NCBI GenBank assembly: GCA_905214995.1 | Contig: CAJMOT010000009.1 | Coordinates: 1 to 31,592, forward strand | Length of the DNA: 31,592 nucleotides | Source of the DNA: an uncultured bacterium | Lineage (GTDB): Bacteria > Verrucomicrobiota > Verrucomicrobiia > Opitutales > Intestinicryptomonadaceae | Reading direction: 5' to 3' | In this document: positions 23,584 through 30,543 of the stretch, piece by piece | Numbering within the stretch: position 1 is the stretch's first letter | Layout of the letters: every line of letters starts with the position of its first letter | The notes under the pieces: generated by a model | The model's input: the letters and a program-made list of their open reading frames with translations, nothing else | Told to the model about the DNA's origin: nothing | Database searches by the model: none | Made by a program: the position numbers and the translations under genes

Positions 23584-24576
23584 TTATTCCTTGGGGAAGC
23601 CGTTCGGGTTGTTCTTGTGCCATCTCCACGCCGTCTCGATTATTTCGCGCACGTCGGTGAACTTGATTTTCCAGGCGAGCTCGGACTTCGCCTTTTCCGA
23701 GTTTGCGTAGAGCGCGTCGGGATCCCCCTCGCGGCGCGGGCCGTAGACGACCGGAACTTTCAGGCCGGTCACTTCCTCGACGCCCCTGATGATTTCGTTG
23801 ACGGAGTTGGGAGTTCCCGTTCCGAGGTTGTAGAAAGAGCCCGTCGAGGGGATTTCGAGGTTTTTAAAGGCGGCGATGTGCGCGCGGCAGAGGTCGTCGA
23901 CATGGATGTAGTCGCGCAGGCAGGTGCCGTCGGGCGTGTTGTAGTCCTGCCCGAACACGTTTATCGAGGGTCTCTTGCCCATCGCGGCGAATATCGTAAG
24001 CGGTATGAGGTGAGTTTCGGGGGTGTGGTCTTCGCCTATGGTTCCGTCCTCGGCGGCTCCGGAGGCGTTGAAATACCTGAGCGCCACGAAGCTCAGCCCG
24101 TATGCGCGCGCGCACGCCTTCAAAAAGTTTTCGACGTCGAGCTTCGTCTGCCCGTAGGGGTTTATCGGCAGCTGCGGGTGGTCTTCCGTCAGAGGCAGCT
24201 TTTTCGGCACGCCGTAGGTGGCGCAGGTCGACGAGAACACGAACTTCTTGACGCCGCGCTCAATCATAGTCTCGATGAGGTTCACGACCCCCGAGAGGTT
24301 GTTGCGGTAGTACTTGATGGGGTTTTGCACCGATTCCCCGACGTTGATGAAGGCCGCAAAGTGCATTACGATGTCGATCTTTTCGGCGTCGAGAATTTTT
24401 CCGACCGTCTCCTTGTCTTCAAGGTTGCCCTTGTAGAATTTTACGCCCTCCCCGAGCGCGGCCCTGTGGCCGTACACGAGATTGTCGAGCACAACCGGCC
24501 TGTGGCCGGCTTCGATTAGCTGTCTTACGCAGTGGCTGCCTATGTAGCCCGCGCCTCCTATGACGAGTACGTTCAT
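23584..24576 (-). CDS. galE: UDP-glucose 4-epimerase
   Basis: Interconverts UDP-galactose and UDP-glucose. The Rossmann motif GGAGYIGSH is at 7-15, the catalytic region SSTCATYG at 115-122, and the YxxxK pair is Tyr141 and Lys145 in YGQTK. RYFNASGA and the C-terminal YGPRREGDPDALYAN are typical of GalE. The length of 330 residues is normal. The ATG at 24576 is 27 bases after the galK-like stop; the gene is followed after four bases by the UDP-sugar pyrophosphorylase, so the three form one transcription unit for galactose metabolism. Confidence 0.96.
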   Translation of the reverse strand: MNVLVIGGAGYIGSHCVRQLIEAGHRPVVLDNLVYGHRAALGEGVKFYKGNLEDKETVGKILDAEKIDIVMHFAAFINVGESVQNPIKYYRNNLSGVVNLIETMIERGVKKFVFSSTCATYGVPKKLPLTEDHPQLPINPYGQTKLDVENFLKACARAYGLSFVALRYFNASGAAEDGTIGEDHTPETHLIPLTIFAAMGKRPSINVFGQDYNTPDGTCLRDYIHVDDLCRAHIAAFKNLEIPSTGSFYNLGTGTPNSVNEIIRGVEEVTGLKVPVVYGPRREGDPDALYANSEKAKSELAWKIKFTDVREIIETAWRWHKNNPNGFPKE

Positions 24577-24603
24577 AATTTTTTCCGGTTGAAAATTTCC
24601 ATG

Positions 24604-25755
24604 CTATGCGGTCTTGGCGCCGTCGCCCGACGCGCACGCGAAAATCATCGGCTTCTTCCCGAATTTCTTTTCGTATATTTGGGCTACCTCGTTCGCCTGC
24701 GTCTGGCTGAAAGTGTCGTCGGTAAACGCCATTACCGCCCCGCCGAATCCGCCGCCCGTAAGTCGCGCCCCGTAGACGCCCTCGACGCCCGAGACCGTGT
24801 CCACGAGGCAGTCGAGCTCTTCGCACGAATTTTCAAAGAGCGTCTTGGAGCTCTCGTGAGAGGCGTTCAGCAGCCTGCCGACGCTCGCGATGTCGCCGCG
24901 CTCGAGCAGCTCTTTGGCCTTCAAAACGCGCGCGTTTTCCTCGATGACGTGGCGGGCGCGGTTGTAGACCTTTTGCGAAAGCTTTTCTTTTGCGGCGTCG
25001 AGGTCGGACATTGTAAAGTGGCGGAGCAGGCGCATTTTTCCGCCCTCCGAGAGCACGCGCGCGGCCTCCATGCACTCGGCGTGCCTCTCGGCGTAAAGGC
25101 CGTCGACGAGCGCGTGCTTTTTGGTGGAGTTGAAGAGCCAGAAGCGGCATTTGTGCGGCAGCGGGAAGTTTGAGAACTCCTCCGTGAGGCAGTCTATGTA
25201 CACGAGCGAATCCGCCTTGCCGTAGCCCGACACGCCCTGGTCGAGAATGCCGCATGGCATTCCCACAAAGAGGTTCTCGCTCTGGCGGCCTATGCGCACG
25301 AGCGACTTTTTGTCGATGTCGAAGCCGTAGAGGGAGGCCATCGCGTATCCGCTCGAAAGCTCTATCGCCGCGGACGAGCTCAGCCCCGCGCCCGGAGGCA
25401 CGCTGCTCATGTCGAGCATGTCGAATCCGCAGTCGGCGGTCATTCCGGCTTCCAAGAGGTATTTAAACACCCCGAGCGGATAGTTGACCCAGTTGTGTTC
25501 CCTGTCGCGCTTTTGCAGGTCGTCCATGTCAACGAGCACTTTTTCGCCGGTCTTGATGCTCGCAAAGCATAGCTTTTTGTCGTCGCGCCTGGCGAGGGCG
25601 GCCATGACGATTTTGTCGATGGCGACCCCCATCGTCAACCCGCCGTTGTAGTCGGTGTGGTTGCCGATGAATTCGATTCTGCCCGGGGCCTGGGCGAACG
25701 CCTCGGCCGGGCGGCCGTACGTTTTTTCAAAGTAGGAAGCGAGGGTTGATTTCAT
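24604..25755 (-). CDS. galK: Galactokinase-like GHMP kinase (383 aa)
   Basis: Phosphorylates a sugar, probably galactose, at C1. GHMP motif 1 is APGRIEFIGNHTDYNGG (23-39); ordinary galactokinases have Glu where this protein has Asn32 (in GNHTDYN instead of GEHTDYN). The ATP-binding motif VPPGAGLSSSAA is at 119-130, the base region MPCGILDQGVSGYG is retained, and the C-terminal TGGGFGGAVMAF is motif 3. The start at the ATG at 25755 gives the usual length; the open frame upstream is not conserved. It heads the galK-galE-pyrophosphorylase-VOC series. The Asn change suggests a distinct clade whose sugar specificity could differ, so the assignment as galactokinase is good but not certain. Confidence 0.88.
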   Translation of the reverse strand: MKSTLASYFEKTYGRPAEAFAQAPGRIEFIGNHTDYNGGLTMGVAIDKIVMAALARRDDKKLCFASIKTGEKVLVDMDDLQKRDREHNWVNYPLGVFKYLLEAGMTADCGFDMLDMSSVPPGAGLSSSAAIELSSGYAMASLYGFDIDKKSLVRIGRQSENLFVGMPCGILDQGVSGYGKADSLVYIDCLTEEFSNFPLPHKCRFWLFNSTKKHALVDGLYAERHAECMEAARVLSEGGKMRLLRHFTMSDLDAAKEKLSQKVYNRARHVIEENARVLKAKELLERGDIASVGRLLNASHESSKTLFENSCEELDCLVDTVSGVEGVYGARLTGGGFGGAVMAFTDDTFSQTQANEVAQIYEKKFGKKPMIFACASGDGAKTA

Positions 25756-26085
25756 TGTCTTGGAATCGGTTTGCGCACCGCATGCCGCAGGGCGCGGCGC
25801 TTCGGCGCGCGGTTTCATTTTTCGGTCAATATACAATGGCCCCGGCTCCGGCCGTAATCAAGCTTTTCCGAACGATAATTTTCCCGTTTTTCGCGACGGG
25901 GAAATGCCGGGCCTCCCAATTCGGCGGCTGCCCGCGCATTCCAGATGCCTATGCGCATAGCGCGCGGATTCGCAAACGGCGCGCAAAATCCATTGCGAAA
26001 AGCGGCTTTTTTCGGGGTTTCATGCGCCGCAGCGCATGGCGCCGGGAGAATTTCGCGCGGGGGAAGCGCGCGGAGGGCGTTAGGC
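25756..26085. other. Intergenic region between fabH and the galactokinase-like gene
   Basis: 330 bases without a convincing gene. CTATGCGCATAG (25949-25960) is a perfect 12-base palindrome and could be an operator. CATGCGC (26021-26027) and GCGCATG (26032-26038) form a seven-base stem just past the fabH stop, without a T-run. On the minus strand TATATT (25833-25828) is a possible -10 for galK, but no good -35 stands at the proper distance. Confidence 0.5.
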
Positions 26086-27087
26086 TCAGAATCGAATTAG
26101 GGTTGCCCCCCACGTAAGCCCCGCCCCGAAGGCTACGAGCAGCACGAGGTCGCCTTTTTTGACTTTGCCGCCCCTCACAACTTCGTCGAGGGCGATCGGT
26201 ATGGACGCCGACGACGTATTGCCGTAGTTTTCTATGTTGACGTAAACTTTTTCGGAGGGAATTTTCAGCCTTTTGGCAACGGCCTCTATTATGCGCGTGT
26301 TTGCCTGGTGCGGTATGAGCAACGCCACGTCTTCCGCCTTTACTCCGCACAGGTCGAGCACTTCAAGGGCCTTTTCCCGCATGATGCGCACGGCGTGCTT
26401 GAATACTTCGCGGCCGTCCATCATTATGCGGTGCATCTTGTTTTTGACGGTATATTCGCTCGGCGGCATGGCGGAACCCCCCGCGGGTATGCATAGCATC
26501 GCGGTGTCCGAGCCGTCCGCCCCGAGGACGTTTCCGAGAATCCCCTCGCCCTCCTCATCGCAGGCGGCGAGCACTACCGCCCCCGAGCCGTCGCCGAAGA
26601 GCACGCATGTGGAGCGGTCCTGCCAGTCTATCATGGCGCTCATCTTCTCGGCGCTTACGACGAGCGCGTTTTTGTAGCGGCCCGAGGCCATCATGCTGGT
26701 CGCCACTTCCATTCCATAGACGAATCCGGAGCATGCGGCTTCGAGGTCGAAGCACGGGATATTGTTGCGGATTCCGAGCTTTGCCTGCAATATGCAGGCG
26801 GTGGAGGGGAAGAGCATGTCGGGCGTGACCGTGGTGACTATCACGAGGTCAATGTCGTGGGGAGTGAGGCCGGCGCTCTCTATCGCCGCTTTTGAGGCGT
26901 TCAACGCCATGTCTGAGGCGGTTTCGCCGTCGGCGGCTATGCGCCGGCGCCTTATTCCCGACCTTTCGAAAATCCATTCGTCGCTCGTATCGACGATCTT
27001 GGCGATGTCGTCGTTGGTGACGATTCTTTCCGGCACGTACTTGCCGGTGCCCTTTATAATTATGGAGTTTGGCCTTTTTATATTCAT
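26086..27087 (-). CDS. fabH: 3-oxoacyl-ACP synthase III (KAS III)
   Basis: Condenses acetyl-CoA (or another short acyl-CoA) with malonyl-ACP to start fatty acid synthesis. The active-site triad is Cys119 in LEAACSGFVYG, His260 in LIPHQANTRI and Asn290 in ENYGNTSSAS. Also present are DEWIFERSGIRRRRI near the start and LLVAFGAGLTWGATLIRF at the end. The length of 333 residues is normal. The ATG at 27087 has no Shine-Dalgarno. It follows plsX by 94 bases in the conserved order rpmF-plsX-fabH, so the three are probably co-regulated. Confidence 0.97.
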   Translation of the reverse strand: MNIKRPNSIIIKGTGKYVPERIVTNDDIAKIVDTSDEWIFERSGIRRRRIAADGETASDMALNASKAAIESAGLTPHDIDLVIVTTVTPDMLFPSTACILQAKLGIRNNIPCFDLEAACSGFVYGMEVATSMMASGRYKNALVVSAEKMSAMIDWQDRSTCVLFGDGSGAVVLAACDEEGEGILGNVLGADGSDTAMLCIPAGGSAMPPSEYTVKNKMHRIMMDGREVFKHAVRIMREKALEVLDLCGVKAEDVALLIPHQANTRIIEAVAKRLKIPSEKVYVNIENYGNTSSASIPIALDEVVRGGKVKKGDLVLLVAFGAGLTWGATLIRF

Positions 27088-27181
27088 GTTCTGCGCGTTA
27101 AAGCATTGTTGCAGATTTGCCGGACGTTAAAAAGATCAAGCGTCCGGTGCGGTTTCGACCAAAAGTGGGGTCGATGAAATT

Positions 27182-28267
27182 TTATTTTCCGCCGGAGAGG
27201 TTAGACTCCGCGCGCTCGGCGGCAATCTTATTTTGCTCCTTTGCGGCTGCGAGATTGGCGACGTCTTCGGCGATGCGGTCGTTCATTTTTTTCCGCAGGC
27301 AGCGGAGGGTGATTTCTATCGCGCCGGCGATCTGCCTGCGGTTGCTCGAGCCGTGCGCCTTGACGACGAGCCCGTTGAGGCCCAGCAAAGGCGCGCCGGA
27401 AAATTTGTCCACGGGCAGGCGCTTTTTCATCCGCCTGAACGCCCCCATTGCCAGAAACATTCCGGCCTTGGAAAGCCACGACTTGCAGACCTCCTCCTTT
27501 ATGATCTCCTTGAACATTCTCACGGAGCTCTCGAGGGATTTCAGGACGACGTTGCCGGTGAAGCCGTCGCACACGACGACGTCGAAATGCCCGTCGAAAA
27601 GGTTGAAGCCCTCCAATAGCCCGCCGTAGTTTATGACGCCCTCCTGCGCCTTGAAGAGCCTGTGGGCGGTCTGGACGAGCATGTTGCCCTTGCCGTCCTC
27701 GGTGCCGTTGCTCAAAAGCCCCACGCGGGGATTTTTCACGCCGAGCGCGATTCTGGCGTAGTTCGCGCCCAGAATCGCATTGTCAACGAGGCTTTCCGGC
27801 TTGGGGTCGGGGGAGGCTCCGACGTCTATGAATATGAAATTCTTGGTCTTGCCGGGGATAACCGTTCCGAGAGCCGGCCGCTCAATCCCGCGCATGGTGC
27901 GCAGCTTTATCGTCCCGCCCGCCATGAGCGCGCCCGTATTGCCGCAGCTCAAAACCGCGTCGGCGGTGCCGAGCTTCACGATCTCTATCGCGCGCATCAT
28001 GGAGGAATCCTTTTTGGTCTTGATTGCCTGAATGGGCTTCTCGTCCATGCCGATGACTTCGGAGGCGTTGTAGACCCTCACGCGCGGCTCCCTTATAAGA
28101 TTGTGCCTCAAAAGCATGGGGGTTATGGTCTCCTCCCTGCCGACGACGATTATCCCGAAATCCGACTTGTCTTCGGAGAGGGCCTTTTTTATGCCGATTA
28201 TGATTTCCTCGGGGCCCAAGTCCGAGCCCATGACGTCTACGGCAATAGTTGGAGTTTCGGGTTTCAT
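27182..28267 (-). CDS. plsX: Phosphate acyltransferase PlsX
   Basis: Makes acyl-phosphate from acyl-ACP for membrane phospholipid synthesis. It begins MKPETPTIAVDVMGSDLGPE, with the family's AVDVMGSDLGP motif, and contains SCGNTGALMAGG, IDVGASPDPKPESL, GLLSNGTEDGKGN, VVCDGFTGNVVLKSLE and GAPLLGLNGLVVKAHGSS, all typical of PlsX. The ATG at 28267 is chosen over a TTG six codons upstream because it places the motif normally; length 361. It lies between rpmF and fabH, as in many bacteria. No Shine-Dalgarno is visible. Confidence 0.97.
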   Translation of the reverse strand: MKPETPTIAVDVMGSDLGPEEIIIGIKKALSEDKSDFGIIVVGREETITPMLLRHNLIREPRVRVYNASEVIGMDEKPIQAIKTKKDSSMMRAIEIVKLGTADAVLSCGNTGALMAGGTIKLRTMRGIERPALGTVIPGKTKNFIFIDVGASPDPKPESLVDNAILGANYARIALGVKNPRVGLLSNGTEDGKGNMLVQTAHRLFKAQEGVINYGGLLEGFNLFDGHFDVVVCDGFTGNVVLKSLESSVRMFKEIIKEEVCKSWLSKAGMFLAMGAFRRMKKRLPVDKFSGAPLLGLNGLVVKAHGSSNRRQIAGAIEITLRCLRKKMNDRIAEDVANLAAAKEQNKIAAERAESNLSGGK

Positions 28268-28410
28268 GGAGCTGTGGGAATGCAAGCCGCAAAGAGCGGC
28301 GCCGCATCTGCGCGCAAAATCCGGATTCCGTGCGGAATTTTGCCGGCGGAAAGCGCGCGGCGCAAAAGAAAAACGCGGGAATTATTTTTTAAATAAACCC
28401 GCATTACAAT

Positions 28411-28439
28411 AAAAAAAAGACTTCCAAGCCGCGCGGCTT
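28411..28439 (-). terminator. Weak terminator-like hairpin after rpmF
   Basis: AAGCCGCGCGGCTT (28439-28426 on the minus strand) is a perfect palindrome overlapping the rpmF stop codon, and a run of eight T (28418-28411) follows after seven bases. The gap between the stem and the T-run suggests partial termination, which would let plsX-fabH be read through at a lower level. Confidence 0.45.
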
Positions 28440-28617
28440 AGACCTTGACGCTTATGACTTGGCGCCCGCGGTACATCCCGTTGGAGGGGTTGACTCTGTG
28501 GAGCATAAAGAAAGAGCCGTCAGTCTGGTCTTTTGCGACCTGCGGAAGTTTGTATTTGTTGGCCGCGCGGCGGAGGCGCGTGCGCTGCTTAGACTGTTTG
28601 CGTTTAGGTTGACCCAT
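28438..28617 (-). CDS. rpmF: 50S ribosomal protein bL32
   Basis: A 59-residue basic protein starting MGQPKRKQSKQRTRLRRAAN, the standard L32 opening (family: MAVPK(R/K)K.S..R...RR). The C-terminal part, CYS-free here, reads HRVNPSNGMYRGRQVISVKV. Many L32 proteins carry two CxxC zinc pairs; this one has no cysteine, so it is the zinc-free form. The ATG at 28617 has only a weak AAAAGG. It is the first gene of the rpmF-plsX-fabH group, with its own promoter candidate. Confidence 0.93.
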   Translation of the reverse strand: MGQPKRKQSKQRTRLRRAANKYKLPQVAKDQTDGSFFMLHRVNPSNGMYRGRQVISVKV

Positions 28618-28652
28618 TGTTTTGCCTTTTGAAATTTAATGAAAAGATAAAC

Positions 28653-28680
28653 ACGTTAGGTTCGCGGCCTGCGTTGTCAA
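28653..28680 (-). promoter_or_regulatory. Probable promoter of rpmF-plsX-fabH
   Basis: On the minus strand TTGACA (28680-28675) and TAACGT (28658-28653) are 16 bases apart, in the gap after mrp. Transcription would begin near 28646, leaving a leader of about 29 bases. Confidence 0.55.
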
Positions 28681-28707
28681 CATAATTATTTTGGCGCAAG
28701 GGCGCGG

Positions 28708-29721
28708 CTAAAACGGAAGAATTTTGCCGGCGAGCTCGTCGAAAATCTTTCGGGACTGCTCCGACACCGAAGCGGTGTGCAGCGATTTGTCTATCGGAAT
28801 GCGCGCGATAACCTCCACTCCGAGCTTCTCCGCCGCGCCGTCGGCAAAGCCCTCCCCGAAAATGTACTCCTTCGAGCCGTCGGGCATGGGCATATACGCC
28901 ATGTTTTCCACCACCCCGAGAATCTTTACGCCGCTTTTCTCGAACGCCGCCGCGCCCCTCGCGGCGGTTATGGCGGCGAGCTCGTTCGGGGTCGTGACTA
29001 TCGCGACTCCGGAAATCGGGACGGTCTGCACCGCGCTCAAAACGGCGTCTCCGGTGCCCGGGGGCAGGTCGAGAACCATCGCGTCGAGCCCGCCCCAATC
29101 GACCTCGCCCGCGAACTGCTTTATGGCGCCGGTCACCATCGGGCCGCGCCAGAGCAGCGGCTGGGAGTCGTCCACGAGCATTCCCATGGAAATCGCCTTT
29201 ATGCCGTCCGTCTCGGGCGGCACAATCTTCTGATTCCCGTTTACCGTCGGGAAAACCTTTTCCCCGAGCAGAACCGTCGCGCTGGGTCCGTGGATGTCGC
29301 AGTCCATGAGCCCGACCTTCGCCTCGCCGCCCGCCGAAAACCTGCGGGCGAAGGCGCGCGCGAGGTTTACCGCCACGGTGCTCTTGCCGACTCCCCCTTT
29401 TCCGGAGGCTACCGCCACCGTAAACTTCACGCCCGCGAGCCCCTCCGGAACGCTTTCGGCGCGGACGGAGACTTTTTTTGACGGGTCTTCCGAAAGCAGC
29501 TTCACGTCGAATTCCGTACCTGGAAATTTTTCGGCAAGCATTCGCGAGGCGTCTTCGAGGACTTTTTTCGCCGAGTCCTCCGGTCCTCCCGTAAAGATTC
29601 TGACCTCCGCGCGGCCGTCGCCGGCCTTGGCGTATTTTACCATTCCGAAGGACACTATGTCCCGGGAATACGGCGGATATTTCACGCCCCGCAGGGCGTC
29701 CAAGATGTCTTCCTTAGTCAT
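28708..29721 (-). CDS. mrp: Mrp/ApbC-type P-loop ATPase, iron-sulfur carrier family (337 aa)
   Basis: An N-terminal MIP18/DUF59 domain (about 1-90, with RDIVSFGMVKY) is followed by the MinD-like ATPase: the deviant Walker A SGKGGVGKST (106-115), the GLMDCDIHGPS switch, DLPPGTGDAVL, and VTTPNELAAITAARGA. In most Mrp/Nbp35 proteins a CxxC pair follows NM(S/A)xF and bridges a 4Fe-4S cluster across the dimer. Here the matching region, NMAYMPMPDGSKEYIFG (273-289), has no cysteine. Related Bacteroidota proteins lack it as well. Its role in Fe-S delivery is therefore uncertain. The start overlaps the ruvA stop as ATGA. Confidence 0.93.
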   Translation of the reverse strand: MTKEDILDALRGVKYPPYSRDIVSFGMVKYAKAGDGRAEVRIFTGGPEDSAKKVLEDASRMLAEKFPGTEFDVKLLSEDPSKKVSVRAESVPEGLAGVKFTVAVASGKGGVGKSTVAVNLARAFARRFSAGGEAKVGLMDCDIHGPSATVLLGEKVFPTVNGNQKIVPPETDGIKAISMGMLVDDSQPLLWRGPMVTGAIKQFAGEVDWGGLDAMVLDLPPGTGDAVLSAVQTVPISGVAIVTTPNELAAITAARGAAAFEKSGVKILGVVENMAYMPMPDGSKEYIFGEGFADGAAEKLGVEVIARIPIDKSLHTASVSEQSRKIFDELAGKILPF

Positions 29722-30317
29722 TTCGATGATAGTGAAAGCCTGATCAGCTCTTCGGCGTTCGCGTCGGCGCCGAGCTTTGAGACGGCGGCCCGCACCGCCT
29801 TATCGGCGTCGGCGGGCTTCACCCCGAGCGCAACGAGGGCCGCGAGGGCGTCGGAAACGCTTGCGGGGTTGGACGCGCCCTGCGGAAGCGCGGAAGCCCC
29901 TCCGGACGCAGGCGAGCCGAACGCGCCGCGCAGCTCGAGCACGAGCCTCTCCGCCGTCTTGCGCCCGATTCCCGGGCACTTGGATAGCAGCGTCACGTCG
30001 CCCGCCATAATCGCGCTTTTGAGGGAGTCTGCCGACATGCGGCTGAGCATGTTCAGGGCGATTTTCGGGCCTATTCCTGAAACTTTCTCGACGAGCGCGG
30101 CGAAGAAGTCCCTGTCGCCCTCGGTCGCGAAACCGTAGAGAGTCTGGGAGTCTTCGCGGTACACGGCGAGCGTGTGCAGGAATACTTCCGCCCCGATTTT
30201 CGGGAGGCGTTCGGCCGTAGTGAGCGGTATGCTCACCCCGTAGAACACGCCGTTTACGTCCACCACGGCGCCGAGCGGAGAGCTTTTGGCGAGTTTTCCT
30301 CTTAGGGCGACGATCAT
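29718..30317 (-). CDS. ruvA: Holliday junction branch migration protein RuvA
   Basis: Binds Holliday junctions and loads the RuvB motor. The N-terminal OB domain begins MIVALRGKLAKSSPLGAVVD and contains GVFYGVSIP and FLHTLAVYREDSQTLYGF. Two helix-hairpin-helix motifs follow: VEKVSGIGPKIALNMLS and LLSKCPGIGRKTAERLVLEL. The C-terminal part, LAALVALGVKPADADKAVRA, is the RuvB-binding domain III after a flexible Ala/Gly/Ser linker. The length of 199 residues is normal. It is translationally coupled to mrp by ATGA. ruvB and ruvC are not in this window. Confidence 0.97.
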   Translation of the reverse strand: MIVALRGKLAKSSPLGAVVDVNGVFYGVSIPLTTAERLPKIGAEVFLHTLAVYREDSQTLYGFATEGDRDFFAALVEKVSGIGPKIALNMLSRMSADSLKSAIMAGDVTLLSKCPGIGRKTAERLVLELRGAFGSPASGGASALPQGASNPASVSDALAALVALGVKPADADKAVRAAVSKLGADANAEELIRLSLSSK

Positions 30318-30471
30318 AATTCAAAAATTTGTCCGAATGCATAATCGCAAAACCGGATTTTTTGACAAGATATTAAAAATAAAAAAACGCGCGGGCGGCA
30401 AAGGCGAAAATTTCCGAAAAGCGGAAAAACAGGCGGCGCGGCGGATTATCAAATTATAATTCAAATTTCCA

Positions 30472-30500
30472 TTGACATATTATGAGAAATAACTTATAAT
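30472..30500 (+). promoter_or_regulatory. Perfect consensus sigma-70-type promoter
   Basis: TTGACA (30472-30477) and TATAAT (30495-30500) are exactly 17 bases apart, in an AT-rich stretch. The start of transcription would be near 30507, 37 bases before the ATG at 30544, with no Shine-Dalgarno in the leader. Confidence 0.85.
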
Positions 30501-30543
30501 TTTCACTTGTCAGAACAAATTAAACTTCAATCCAAATCCCGCC

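Noticed and set aside
22551..24519. Long plus-strand frames (369 and 430 residues) opposite the pyrophosphorylase and galE genes
   Set aside because: Antisense shadows of two confidently identified enzymes.
27182..28617. rpmF-plsX-fabH as an unusual gene group
   Set aside because: This order is common in many bacteria, so it is listed only as annotation.
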